The notes beneath the pieces were generated by a model, which was not told where the DNA came from, ran no database searches, and saw only the letters and a list, made by a program, of their open reading frames with translations. A DNA stretch of 64,000 nucleotides from Lachnospiraceae bacterium (GTDB lineage Bacteria; Bacillota; Clostridia; Lachnospirales; Lachnospiraceae). Of this stretch, positions 36,236-45,367 are shown piece after piece; position 1 is the stretch's first letter, and each line of letters starts with the position of its first letter. Position numbers and translations under genes: made by a program. Where the stretch lies: positions 230,823-294,822 of the forward strand of contig JAHZFJ010000003.1 of the NCBI GenBank assembly GCA_019421365.1. Reading direction: 5' to 3'.

Positions 36236-37390
36236 TTATAAATCCAACAATGAATTCCATTTCATTACAATATTTTCAACAGATATGCTCTCTGCTGCGA
36301 CAATAGCTTTCTGTCCCATCTCACAACGCAACATACAATCATTCACAAGCTTAAGCATAGCTTCAGTAAATGCCTTGGTATCAAAGGCAGGCACCTTGAT
36401 TCCCTCCCCGTTTTTAATCAGAGGAGCCACAGCCGTAATATCATAGCTGATGACCGGCAGACCAATTTCAAATGCTTCTGTAACACACATAGGAAAACCT
36501 TCCCAACGAGAAGACAGCAGATATATGGAAGACTCAATCATTTTCTCTTTTACATTATCGATATATCCCGTAAGGCTTATTCGATTTTCTAAATGGCTGT
36601 ACGCAATTTTTTTCTCAATTTCATTTTTTTGCTTCCCGTCTCCGACCAAAAGTAGGTTCCAGTCGTGATTGTTCTCTGCAAATACCCGAAAAGATTCAAT
36701 CAGTAAATCAAATCCTTTTTGTGTGTCAAAGCGACCGCAAGCAATGAATTGCTTTCTTGTAAGATTGCTTTTTTCATTACTAAGAAAACTGCGAGGATTG
36801 TAGATAACCTTACATGAAATATGAAGATTTTTCTCATACTTCTCAGCAATATCTTCATTTAGAACCACACACTCGTCTAAATTTCTAACTGCTTCTTCAA
36901 AACATGCCCGTTTCGTATAGTAATAATATTTCCCAGGCATCTCAAAATAGGCTTCATAAGAATTATGTTGCCATCCAACAGTCATCGTATCGCTTAATTT
37001 TGGACTTGCATAACCAAGCAAAATACTAAAATCCCCTGAAACAGCAATAGCAATGTCATATTTTCCTTGAATCGTATCGACAATTTTATTGATTGCATAA
37101 TCATCATAGTATGCAAGCTTTACAATCGAAGGGAATTTCTTGCAAAATCCTTCAAAATGCCAATAACAAAACCGACCAATCTTATTTGCTATTTTATCAC
37201 CATACGGATCATAGTGAACAACATTGATGTTCTTAGAAAGCTGATATCTATCTGATCTGTTATTCAAATTATCCGAAGTATAAATAGTCACTTCGGCCTT
37301 TCGGGACAGTTCATTTGCAATTACACTTGCAACTCTCTGTTCTCCCCCCACCGTATAAATTGATGTAATAAAAATTGCAATTTTTTTCAT
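36236..37390 (-). CDS. Family 4 glycosyltransferase
   Basis: A 384-residue GT-B enzyme: N-terminal acceptor lobe with FITSIYTVGGEQRVASVIAN, C-terminal donor lobe with FIACGRFDTQKGFDLLIESF and the EX7E-type region SSRWEGFPMCVTEAFEIGLP (around 295-315). It transfers a nucleotide-activated sugar, retaining configuration, to a lipid-linked intermediate in the cytoplasm. GAGGAG precedes the ATG; the next gene follows after 16 bp. The donor sugar cannot be assigned. Confidence 0.9.
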   Translation of the reverse strand: MKKIAIFITSIYTVGGEQRVASVIANELSRKAEVTIYTSDNLNNRSDRYQLSKNINVVHYDPYGDKIANKIGRFCYWHFEGFCKKFPSIVKLAYYDDYAINKIVDTIQGKYDIAIAVSGDFSILLGYASPKLSDTMTVGWQHNSYEAYFEMPGKYYYYTKRACFEEAVRNLDECVVLNEDIAEKYEKNLHISCKVIYNPRSFLSNEKSNLTRKQFIACGRFDTQKGFDLLIESFRVFAENNHDWNLLLVGDGKQKNEIEKKIAYSHLENRISLTGYIDNVKEKMIESSIYLLSSRWEGFPMCVTEAFEIGLPVISYDITAVAPLIKNGEGIKVPAFDTKAFTEAMLKLVNDCMLRCEMGQKAIVAAESISVENIVMKWNSLLDL

Positions 37391-37413
37391 TTTCTCCTCT
37401 TCCTATTTATCTC

Positions 37414-38412
37414 TCATGGGTGCAAAACGATTGTGTTTTCAATTACTCTACGCTTTACAACATCAACCTCTTCGATATACTTCTTATAATTTGTTTTACT
37501 TCTTTGTTTTGCTTTAATCAAATATAAATAGTTCCGTATATTTGGAAGCTTTGAAAAAATTTGTTCCTTAATCGATAATTTTCTATATTGTTTTAATTTC
37601 AAACTAGCATCTTGTATATTAACTCTATCACAGGATTCTATTGCAGTATCAAGCAACATTTTACACATATTTATATAATACTGCCTCTGTTCTAACTCAC
37701 TTTCATAGCTGATAAGATATTCAAACTTATTTGTGATTTTCGCTTTGACCGATTTAAATCTCACGTAATTAGGTATATTAGTTCCCGTATGAACCTTAAT
37801 GGTTAAATATTCAGATACTATAACTACTTTACCAACTTCAAGTATACGAATAAAAAATTCTACATCCTGATGTCGCAAAAATGATTCATCAAACCCTTGA
37901 ATTTGGCAACACACTTTTCTTGTCAGAAACAAGTTGCTACCGGTCCCTAATAAATTCACATTACGCAACGCGTCAAACGGCCGGTATTCCCTGTCTTCTA
38001 TGTCAATCAGAGCGTGAATTCCCCCATTCCTTATAACTACAACATTTGTTAGAACAATATCCGCCTCTGCATTATTTTCAATTGCATTGACGCACTTTTC
38101 AATTTTATCAGGCATAAAGAAATCATCATTATCCAAAAATGCGATATATTTACCTTTTGCCACTCCAATGCCTGTGTTACGTGCAACAGCTCCGTTCAAA
38201 TTCTTAGGATGCTGAATATAAATAACACTATTTATGTTAATGTAATCTTCCATTACCTTGGTGGTATCTGTTCTTTCTTTACTTTCTGGAGAATTATCAT
38301 CAACAACAATAATCTCAATATTAGATACAGTTTGATTCAATACAGAATTAATAGCTCTACTTAAATGATTTGGCGCTCCATAAGTAGTAATAATTACAGA
38401 CGTTAAATCCAT
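37414..38412 (-). CDS. Family 2 glycosyltransferase
   Basis: A 332-residue GT-A enzyme. SVIITTYGAPNHLSRAINSV and EIIVVDDNSPES start the nucleotide-binding half; ARNTGIGVAKGKYIAFLDNDDFFMPDK contains the DND metal motif (about 93-95), and FLRHQDVEFFIRI the catalytic ED-type loop. The C-terminal ~90 residues are basic and helical. AAAGGTGAG precedes the ATG, four bases after the stop of the previous glycosyltransferase gene, so translation is tightly linked. Confidence 0.9.
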   Translation of the reverse strand: MDLTSVIITTYGAPNHLSRAINSVLNQTVSNIEIIVVDDNSPESKERTDTTKVMEDYININSVIYIQHPKNLNGAVARNTGIGVAKGKYIAFLDNDDFFMPDKIEKCVNAIENNAEADIVLTNVVVIRNGGIHALIDIEDREYRPFDALRNVNLLGTGSNLFLTRKVCCQIQGFDESFLRHQDVEFFIRILEVGKVVIVSEYLTIKVHTGTNIPNYVRFKSVKAKITNKFEYLISYESELEQRQYYINMCKMLLDTAIESCDRVNIQDASLKLKQYRKLSIKEQIFSKLPNIRNYLYLIKAKQRSKTNYKKYIEEVDVVKRRVIENTIVLHP

Positions 38413-38416
38413 ATGC

Positions 38417-39457
38417 TCACCTTTTGACTAAACGATATCCTGTTCTTAATAACTTCAAAGTGCATTTTAACACTTTAAAATTACCCTGATATAAGAGACT
38501 CAATACCGTGCTTCCTAATTTATCCTCACATAACCCTTGTGATTTTTTAAATTGCTTCTGAAACCATTGATCTTCATGAATATAATGCAATAGCAGGTCC
38601 ACTTTTTGGGATGAGATATCTTCATTTGAAATTATCAATCTTTTCATTACTTGCCAAGCACCGCACATAAAATTATATGCTGCCAATTCAGAAGCATCAG
38701 GTATATTCCATGTATTCTTCCACACCTCTGCATATTCAACAACATCAAGATTCACACTTCGCAAAGAATTGTACATTTGATAACTGAAAGAATGCGTCAA
38801 ACTAGTATTATTCGTTCGATACAAATACAAATTTTCATTTAGATAATAAATATTTTTCGCATTATTTAAAATCGGCATGCTTTGAATCAAATCTTCGCCT
38901 GTACTTATATGTTTTACAGGAGCATAATCTCGATCGATATCTACAATGCTCCTAGAAACAATCTTGCTCCATATGCTATTTGCAGTTTTTCTCTTCAGCA
39001 AAGAGATATAATACTGATGACGTTCTTCTTCAGATAATTCCCCCGATTTCTGCTTAAAGGGTTCTCCAAATTTCGTTTTACTTACTCCATTCCATGTAAA
39101 CGCGTGGAAAATAAGCAGATCATATTGATGATTCTCCAAAACAGCATAAATTTTCTTCAAAGTTCCAACTTCGATTGCATCATCAGAATCCACAAACATA
39201 AAGAACTGACCTTTTGCCGCTTTTATACCTGTTCTTCTTGCCATAAGAAGTCCACAATTTTCCTGATGAATTACTTTAATACAGTCTGGATATTTTAAAG
39301 CGTATTCATCACATAACTTACCGCTTCCATCTGTAGAACCATCATCAACTAATATAATTTCATAATCATTGAAATCCTGCATCAAAATACTCTCCAAACA
39401 AAATGTTAAGTATTGTTCTACATTATATACAGGAACTAATACACTAAAAAAAGGCAT
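38417..39457 (-). CDS. Family 2 glycosyltransferase
   Basis: A 346-residue GT-A enzyme starting FFSVLVPVYNVEQYLTFCLE, with ILVDDGSTDGSGKLCDEYA and KGQFFMFVDSDDAIEVG (DSDD metal motif near 92-95). SIWSKIVSR is the acceptor-side motif common in capsule galactosyl- and glucosyltransferases of this type. Its first 14 bases overlap the end of the GT4 gene. AGGAGG precedes the ATG. Specificity unknown. Confidence 0.9.
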   Translation of the reverse strand: MPFFSVLVPVYNVEQYLTFCLESILMQDFNDYEIILVDDGSTDGSGKLCDEYALKYPDCIKVIHQENCGLLMARRTGIKAAKGQFFMFVDSDDAIEVGTLKKIYAVLENHQYDLLIFHAFTWNGVSKTKFGEPFKQKSGELSEEERHQYYISLLKRKTANSIWSKIVSRSIVDIDRDYAPVKHISTGEDLIQSMPILNNAKNIYYLNENLYLYRTNNTSLTHSFSYQMYNSLRSVNLDVVEYAEVWKNTWNIPDASELAAYNFMCGAWQVMKRLIISNEDISSQKVDLLLHYIHEDQWFQKQFKKSQGLCEDKLGSTVLSLLYQGNFKVLKCTLKLLRTGYRLVKR

Positions 39458-40559
39458 CTCTTCCTCCTAACCCAAAATTATAACAAAGCCTTGAACAATT
39501 CTCATAGCATACTTTTAGCTGTTTAAAATATACTTTTTCATTAAATGCTTTCTCAGCGATATCACGAGAAGCGTCACTCATTTTAATATAAAGTTCCCTG
39601 CTAGAAGCAATCTTCTCAAGTGCGATTGCTAATTGTGAGTAATCTCCCGGTTGAATTAAATATCCATTTTTATTATCTTTAACTGCTGAAGAAATATCTC
39701 CAACGTCAGTGGCTACTACTGGCATACCATAACTTAAGGCTTCGAGAATAGCAATGGGTAATCCTTCATTATAAGATGGCAAAACAAGAAGCTGACAATT
39801 TCTTAGCAATTCACATTTCTTTTCTCCAGACGTCCACCCTGCAAAAGTAATATACTGGTCGATGTCGAGATCTTTGCTCATCTGTTTAAGTTTTTCTTCC
39901 TCTTTACCAGTACCTGCAATAACCAAACGCATATTATTCACTTTTTTATCCAAAGCAATTTTATTGACCGCTTTTAACAGGTCTGCAACACCTTTGCGTT
40001 CTATCAAAATCCCCATAAACAGAACTTGTAAAACATCTCCATTCCATGAGACTTTTTCATCAGGAATGTGAACCGTATTACTAACAACTAGTGTTCTTGT
40101 TTCTGGTTCAATATTTTTAATAATCTTATTCCACTTATCTCCTAGAACAATAAATGCACAGCTTTCGCGTAATAATCTCCTTATCTTTTTTTTCTGATGT
40201 TTGCCAGATTCATTATACCATTTTTCAAATTCAGATCCATGTAAATGGACTATATCTTTGATCTTGAGCAGTCTACACAGCTTATGAATAGCATATTTTC
40301 TTGTAAAACTTCCTTTATATGACATATGAATATGGACAATATTTGGACGATCAAATATGAATTTCATAAGGATCTTATTATATGATTTTATAAAATATAG
40401 GATTTTACTAATATTCAATCCTTCCTTATAGGTAGCAATGAAGCTCATATTAATTCCTTCTGCCTTCCAATCATATTCCATAATCTGGTTGATTACACTA
40501 GTTATTCCACCTTTAACAGAAGGATGATTTCCTATTGTCAACACTTTTATATTGTCCAT
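39444..40559 (-). CDS. Family 4 glycosyltransferase
   Basis: A 371-residue GT-B enzyme. N-lobe: VLTIGNHPSVKGGITSVINQ, HIHMSYKGSFTRK, VHLHGSEFEKWY. C-lobe: VLFMGILIERKGVADLLKAV, the EX7E region LLVLPSYNEGLPIAILEALS and GMPVVATDVGDISSAV. The ATG at 40557-40559 is chosen because GGAGATG lies just upstream; a start 16 codons earlier would overlap the Alg13-like gene. Fits addition of an internal sugar to the lipid-linked repeat unit. Confidence 0.9.
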   Translation of the reverse strand: MDNIKVLTIGNHPSVKGGITSVINQIMEYDWKAEGINMSFIATYKEGLNISKILYFIKSYNKILMKFIFDRPNIVHIHMSYKGSFTRKYAIHKLCRLLKIKDIVHLHGSEFEKWYNESGKHQKKKIRRLLRESCAFIVLGDKWNKIIKNIEPETRTLVVSNTVHIPDEKVSWNGDVLQVLFMGILIERKGVADLLKAVNKIALDKKVNNMRLVIAGTGKEEEKLKQMSKDLDIDQYITFAGWTSGEKKCELLRNCQLLVLPSYNEGLPIAILEALSYGMPVVATDVGDISSAVKDNKNGYLIQPGDYSQLAIALEKIASSRELYIKMSDASRDIAEKAFNEKVYFKQLKVCYENCSRLCYNFGLGGRDAFF

Positions 40560-40572
40560 ATTTTCATCTCCT

Positions 40573-41049
40573 TCATGAATCCAAAAAAGTCTTAATGCTT
40601 TCAACATATGTTATCGTGTTGGATTCGTATGCTTTATAGGCATGACTTTTTGCAATTTTTAACGTTTTTTCTAGGTCATCCACGTCCCAACATGGACATA
40701 TCAAATTCATTCCATCAAACTGTTCGATCAACTGCAACTGATGATCATCTACATGTTCACCGTATTTCGCAAGCCTAGGAACAGCAATCACCTTTTTTCC
40801 TTTTTTTACTGCACCTATTATTGCTCCTGTGCCTCCATGTGTGATTACGGTGTCACATCTAGATATTATTTTTGAAAATTCTTCCCTATCCAGAAATGCC
40901 TTATAATTATAGTTGCGAGGAATATAATCACTTGCACCAATCTGTGCAAAGACCTCCTCTTTAAGTAATCTATATTCAACTAATTCATCAATTTTTTTCA
41001 ACAATCGATTAAATTGAAACTTTTGAGATCCTAATGTAACAAATATCAT
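40573..41049 (-). CDS. Alg13/EpsF-like glycosyltransferase subunit
   Basis: A 158-residue protein equal to the C-terminal (donor-binding) half of a GT28/MurG-type enzyme: IFVTLGSQKFQFNRLLKKID at the start and TVITHGGTGAIIGAVKKGKK plus GEHVDDHQLQLIEQ as the UDP-sugar site. In Alg13/Alg14-type enzymes the two halves are separate proteins that join at the membrane; the partner is the next gene upstream, 12 bp away. Adds the second sugar to the undecaprenyl-linked primer in many capsule systems. Confidence 0.9.
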   Translation of the reverse strand: MIFVTLGSQKFQFNRLLKKIDELVEYRLLKEEVFAQIGASDYIPRNYNYKAFLDREEFSKIISRCDTVITHGGTGAIIGAVKKGKKVIAVPRLAKYGEHVDDHQLQLIEQFDGMNLICPCWDVDDLEKTLKIAKSHAYKAYESNTITYVESIKTFLDS

Positions 41050-41061
41050 CTTTACCCCCTT

Positions 41062-41532
41062 TTAATAAATACCTCCCAAATAAATAGCATTAGGATAGTA
41101 TTGTTTCATCTGTGGCCATTGCACATAAAAACGATTCGCATACTTATATAACAATTTACCAGACAGTGTCGGGCTTGTAACTTTGGCAAATGACTCTATA
41201 TAGATTAGCTTTTTTTTGAATAGCTTACATATCAAGCAAAGTGGAATCATTGCCAACACACCCGTACAAATAATTGCATCAGGTTTCTCAATCAAAAAAA
41301 TCTTCAATGATTTAAATGCATTTGCAATTAATCTAGGTAAGCAGGATTTTTCTTCTCGATTAACCTGTAGCAAATAATATGTTTTGATGCCTTTCAAATT
41401 AGTACTATAGTCCGTTTTTTCTGTCACTACCACACTGTGATATCCATCCATTAAAGGCCGTAACATCATCAGCTGTTCAAAGTGACCTCCTGATGAAGCC
41501 GCAAAGAATATCTTTTTCTTATTTTTTTTCAT
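41062..41532 (-). CDS. Alg14-like membrane-anchoring glycosyltransferase subunit
   Basis: A 156-residue acceptor-binding half: FFAASSGGHFEQLMMLRPLM at the N-terminus and CTGVLAMIPLCLICKLFKKK as a hydrophobic membrane-docking stretch, then IYIESFAKVTSPTLSGKLLY, all Alg14/CpsF features. It recruits the Alg13-like subunit at 40573-41049. The ATG at 41530-41532 is better spaced from AAGGAAG than the GTG three codons upstream. It follows ugd by 27 bp. Confidence 0.9.
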   Translation of the reverse strand: MKKNKKKIFFAASSGGHFEQLMMLRPLMDGYHSVVVTEKTDYSTNLKGIKTYYLLQVNREEKSCLPRLIANAFKSLKIFLIEKPDAIICTGVLAMIPLCLICKLFKKKLIYIESFAKVTSPTLSGKLLYKYANRFYVQWPQMKQYYPNAIYLGGIY

Positions 41533-41559
41533 TACGAACACTTCCTTCTTATCACATAA

Positions 41560-42816
41560 TTAATCGCGCTGGAAAATATCACGTGTGTATACTTTATCTT
41601 TTACATCATCCAGGCAGCTATCATAGCGGTTAGCGATAATCGCCTGGCTCTGTGTCTTGAATGCAGACAAATCATTAACAACCCTACTGCCAAAGAATGT
41701 ACTTCCGTTTTCGAGAGTCGGCTCGTAAATAATTACGGTTGCACCCTTGGCCTTAATACGCTTCATAACGCCCTGAATAGCACTCTGGCGGAAATTATCA
41801 CTGTTGCGCTTCATAATCAAACGATAAACGCCAATAACACAGTTCTTCTCCGTATCTGGAGCATAATCGCCACGGTTAAAGTAATCATAGTAACCGGCCA
41901 TCCTCAAGACCTGATCAGCAATGAAGTCCTTACGGGTTCTGTTACTTTCGACAATAGCTTGAATCAGATTTTCAGGAACATCTACGTAGTTTGCCAGCAA
42001 CTGCTTGGTGTCTTTGGGCAAGCAATATCCGCCGTAGCCAAAGCTGGGGTTGTTATAGTGACTACCGATACGAGGATCGAGACACACACCCTCAATAATC
42101 TGCTGTGTGTTCAAGCCTTTACTTTGTGCGTAGGTGTCCAGTTCATTGAAATAGGCAACACGCAGAGCGAGATAGGTATTTGCAAACAACTTAACCGCCT
42201 CAGCCTCGGTGAAGCTCATGAATAGCGTGTCGATGTCTTCTTTGATTGCGCCCTCTTGGAGCAATTTAGCGAACACTTTAGCCGCTTCGACCAAACGTTC
42301 GTCATTCAGGTCTATGCCGACAATAATCCGTGAAGGGTACAGATTGTCGTATAGTGCTTTGCTCTCACGAAGAAACTCTGGGCTGAAAATAATGTTCTTG
42401 CTACCAGTCTTCTCACGGATACTCTGTGTATATCCAACAGGAATCGTAGACTTGATAACCATGATGGCATCTGGATTGTACTCCATAACCTGCTTAATGA
42501 CAGATTCCACTGCAGAAGTGTCAAAATGCTGGGTGTTACTCTCGTAGTTTGTTGGAGCAGCAATAATTACAAAGTCTACACCTACGTAAGCTGCCTTACC
42601 ATCTACAGTTGCAGTCAGGTTCAGTTCCTTCTCTTCCAAATATTTCTCAATATAGTCATCCTGAATCGGAGACTTCTTGTTGTTAATCAGTTCCACCTTT
42701 TCAGGCACAATGTCCACCGCAGTTACTTCGTGATACTTGGACAGCAGAGTTGCAATAGACAAGCCCACATAACCAGTACCGGCTACCGCAATTCTCAAAG
42801 AATCAAAATCTCTCAT
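41560..42816 (-). CDS. ugd: UDP-glucose 6-dehydrogenase
   Basis: Oxidises UDP-glucose to UDP-glucuronate with NAD. 418 residues: Rossmann NAD site VAGTGYVGLSIATLLS at the start, central dimer helix, and the catalytic cysteine C265 in SFGYGGYCLPKD; the C-terminal UDP-binding domain includes GVYRLIMKRNSDNFRQSA. Gives the uronic acid (or the precursor of xylose/galacturonate) for the polymer. Base composition looks clearly more GC-rich than its neighbours (for example the stretch 42000-42350), suggesting a different history. Upstream is a broken rhamnosyltransferase gene. Confidence 0.95.
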   Translation of the reverse strand: MRDFDSLRIAVAGTGYVGLSIATLLSKYHEVTAVDIVPEKVELINNKKSPIQDDYIEKYLEEKELNLTATVDGKAAYVGVDFVIIAAPTNYESNTQHFDTSAVESVIKQVMEYNPDAIMVIKSTIPVGYTQSIREKTGSKNIIFSPEFLRESKALYDNLYPSRIIVGIDLNDERLVEAAKVFAKLLQEGAIKEDIDTLFMSFTEAEAVKLFANTYLALRVAYFNELDTYAQSKGLNTQQIIEGVCLDPRIGSHYNNPSFGYGGYCLPKDTKQLLANYVDVPENLIQAIVESNRTRKDFIADQVLRMAGYYDYFNRGDYAPDTEKNCVIGVYRLIMKRNSDNFRQSAIQGVMKRIKAKGATVIIYEPTLENGSTFFGSRVVNDLSAFKTQSQAIIANRYDSCLDDVKDKVYTRDIFQRD

Positions 42817-42908
42817 CTCTTGTTTCCTTCCTTTCGTTTATGTCCATACCACGGGCGTGGCGATGTACTTAGCTAGGGCGATATGATTAACACATCATTC
42901 GTGTGAAG

Positions 42909-43068
42909 TCAAAAACTCCATTCTCCTGTGCTTAACACATAGTTGCAGGCCACATGATACTTTAAATTTGCTAGACTTAGTGGTACTCCGTCAACTTGTC
43001 TACAAATGTTTCATAGCACCAAAAGTTCCCGGTATTCCTTTTGAACCAACGATAAATATATGCTTCAT
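42909..43068 (-). pseudogene. Remnant of a DUF1972 rhamnosyltransferase gene
   Basis: From an ATG at 43066-43068 the sequence encodes MKHIFIVGSKGIPGTFG, then after a frameshift YETFVDKLTEYH, then after a second shift NLKYHVACNY and a stop. Together these are the conserved first ~50 residues of Cps2T/RgpA-like beta-1,4-rhamnosyltransferases with the DUF1972 domain. The remaining ~330 codons are gone. A decayed gene in the 350-bp gap between ugd and the initiating transferase; 43069-43168 holds nothing else. Confidence 0.8.
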
Positions 43069-43168
43069 TTCTTTTCCCCATATGCCTATTATTATCAAGT
43101 AAATCCATTCCCCATGATATAAAAACGTATTTTAACTAGTTTTTATTGCTAGTATCTTCTTAATATGT

Positions 43169-44599
43169 TTACGCCCTCTCCTCAACCTCCAACGTTTTCC
43201 CAGAGAACATAATCCTTACAGTCTCAAAAATCAGCCTTAAATCTGAACCAAAGTTCCAATTCTTGATATATTCCACGTCCATTTTCACAATGTCATCAAA
43301 TTCAATGGCTTGATTCTTACCAGCGATTTGCCATGCTCCAGTAATTCCTGGTTTTGCGGACATTCTAGCTCGATGTTTTGGCATGTATTTTTGCCATTCA
43401 TCTTCTGTAGGTGGTCTTGTCCCGACAATGCTCATTTCCCCTTTTAACACATTTACAAACTGAGGGAATTCATCTAAATTATGCTTACGTATGAATGTTC
43501 CAACTCCAGGAATGATACGTGGATCATTCTCCATCTTAAACATCAGCCCATTCTCATATACATTTTCATTTAATAATTCTTTTTTACGTTTCTCTGCATC
43601 TACATACATACTGCGGAATTTGTAAACCTTAAATTGCTTTCCATTTTTCCCAATCCTAGTCTGCTTGAAGATTATTGGTCCAGGAGACTTAATGTAGATT
43701 ATTGGACCTAATATAACGTATAACAGTGCGGTTATCAATGTTCCTACTAGACCCCCCATAAGGTCTAAACACCTCTTTAGAACCACCTGCCTGTATGTCA
43801 ACATCTTAATACTATATGTAATTACTGGATATCCAACAATCGTTTGAAGAATCCAATTTTTATCTTCCACTTTATCTATCCCTATTAAACCAAAATGTAC
43901 AGTAACGCCCATACCCTGGCATTTATCTACTAGTTCCATCGGAATCCCTTTATTATTCGAATACTGAATAAAAACCTCGTCAACCCAATTCCTACATAGG
44001 AACTCTTCCATACCACTCCTAGAAGCAACAACTGGGATACCATCGATAAACTCTCCTTGCATATCCTGGTCAACAAGTATGATTCCTCTAATTCTTAATC
44101 CATAGCGTTCATTTTCCTTAACAGTCTTAATCACATCTTTAGCGAGTTCAGATTCTGTTATTATAATCAACGACCTAAAATCTTTAATTTTAAAACGTTT
44201 CATCAGAACCTTTTTCCACCATATATGTACCAGATAACTACTACCAATTTGAAGTAGCCACGCAATAATAAAAACAGCTCGCGAAAACTCTTGTGCATAT
44301 TGGAAAAAATAAATAATTAAAATAAATCCAATCCATTCCCCACTGGCATGAAGCATTACTTGTTTTAATTCTTGAAAATAGCCTCTTTTCAAAATATCCC
44401 TATACCAATCAAAAAAAACTATAGTTAATACATGGACGAATACTAAGGCTACCATATAACCACCGTATACGGAATTAAACGCAATCATCTGCCTATGTCT
44501 TATAAAATACGCAAGACAATATGCAACTAATATACATACGGTATCTATAAGAATAAAGTCTAGATGCTTTAACCAACCCTTTTTATACCCTCTATACAT
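43169..44599 (-). CDS. Initiating undecaprenyl-phosphate sugar phosphotransferase
   Basis: A 476-residue polyisoprenyl-phosphate hexose-1-phosphate transferase of the CpsE/WbaP type, which starts each repeat unit. Four to five N-terminal membrane segments (15-140), a Rossmann-like CoA-binding-fold domain (about 140-250), a membrane hairpin (280-310) and the catalytic domain with KRCLDLMGGLVGTLI, SPGPIIFKQTRIGKNGK, KVYKFRSM, KHNLDEFPQFVNVLKGEM and GTRPP. The first sugar is glucose or galactose phosphate, not decidable here. GGTGAAGG precedes the ATG; a strong terminator separates it from the upstream LRR-like gene. Confidence 0.94.
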   Translation of the reverse strand: MYRGYKKGWLKHLDFILIDTVCILVAYCLAYFIRHRQMIAFNSVYGGYMVALVFVHVLTIVFFDWYRDILKRGYFQELKQVMLHASGEWIGFILIIYFFQYAQEFSRAVFIIAWLLQIGSSYLVHIWWKKVLMKRFKIKDFRSLIIITESELAKDVIKTVKENERYGLRIRGIILVDQDMQGEFIDGIPVVASRSGMEEFLCRNWVDEVFIQYSNNKGIPMELVDKCQGMGVTVHFGLIGIDKVEDKNWILQTIVGYPVITYSIKMLTYRQVVLKRCLDLMGGLVGTLITALLYVILGPIIYIKSPGPIIFKQTRIGKNGKQFKVYKFRSMYVDAEKRKKELLNENVYENGLMFKMENDPRIIPGVGTFIRKHNLDEFPQFVNVLKGEMSIVGTRPPTEDEWQKYMPKHRARMSAKPGITGAWQIAGKNQAIEFDDIVKMDVEYIKNWNFGSDLRLIFETVRIMFSGKTLEVEERA

Positions 44600-44653
44600 T
44601 CCTTCACCACTTTCGTTTTCATAAAACCTTATAGTTTACAGATCACATTCCCC

Positions 44654-44686
44654 AAAAAAAGGGGAAGGGTCCCCCTTCCCCTTTTT
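44654..44686 (-). terminator. Strong terminator after the LRR-like gene
   Basis: GGGGAAGGG (44661-44669) pairs with CCCTTCCCC (44673-44681), loop of three, flanked by A- and T-runs that lengthen the stem and give seven T on the minus strand. It divides the regulatory genes from the biosynthetic genes of the polysaccharide locus. Confidence 0.9.
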
Positions 44687-44701
44687 AAAACAATTAATAA
44701 A

Positions 44702-45274
44702 TTATTTTGTTAATTGTTTTATTGTTCCTTTAAATCCAGCATTTTGTAAGTTTTTAACAAACTTCTTGTACTCTGTTTTGCTCATAGAAGCTGTTACATT
44801 AATTGTAACCTTCTTAGTGTCTACACCTGTAAAAGCTCCTTTGCTTACTGTTATTGCTTTCTTATTACTGAAAACAATTTTCTTAAGAGTTTTTGGTGTA
44901 CCACTAAAAACAGATTTTGCGATAGAAGTAATTGTACTTGGAAGAGTAATAGTTTCTACCTTTGTACAATTAGCAAATGCCTTTGCAGAAAGAGTAGTTA
45001 CCTTGTAATCCACTCCATCAACTGTAAGCTTTGAAGAAATAGATACACTCTTCTTTGTAGTCTTTGATATCGAAACTACTTTCGCTGTACCTTTTTTAGA
45101 TGTATTTACTACTGCTTTGACACCGTTTTTAGTATCTGCTTTTACTTTAGTAGCGTCTTCTGGTGTAACAGAAACAACTGGACTTTTAGTAGCTGCAAAT
45201 GCACTTGTTGTCGATCCAAAAGTTAATGTTGCTGCTAAAGCAACGACTAATACTTTCTTGAATAACTTAGTCAT
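44702..45274 (-). CDS. Small secreted leucine-rich-repeat-like protein
   Basis: A 190-residue exported protein: signal peptide MTKLFKKVLVVALAATLTFG...AFA with cleavage near 28, then a Lys/Thr-rich basic part and two to three LRR_5 (BspA-type) repeats, as in FANCTKVETITLPSTITSIA and GTPKTLKKIVFSNKKAITV. Such repeats bind other surface molecules. It stands between the BY-kinase and the initiating transferase, an unusual place for a secreted protein, and its message ends in a very strong terminator. AAAGGAG precedes the ATG. It may be retained at or act on the polymer; this is inference. Confidence 0.8.
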   Translation of the reverse strand: MTKLFKKVLVVALAATLTFGSTTSAFAATKSPVVSVTPEDATKVKADTKNGVKAVVNTSKKGTAKVVSISKTTKKSVSISSKLTVDGVDYKVTTLSAKAFANCTKVETITLPSTITSIAKSVFSGTPKTLKKIVFSNKKAITVSKGAFTGVDTKKVTINVTASMSKTEYKKFVKNLQNAGFKGTIKQLTK

Positions 45275-45367
45275 ATTTCATATCTCCTTTCATAATAATA
45301 GATTTATAGAGTAAACCTAACAGAATATTCTGTAGGGTTCTCACACATTTGATTGGAGAACTTTGAA

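Noticed and set aside
42312..42876. Frames overlapping ugd on either strand
   Set aside because: Caused by the higher GC content of ugd; no motifs.
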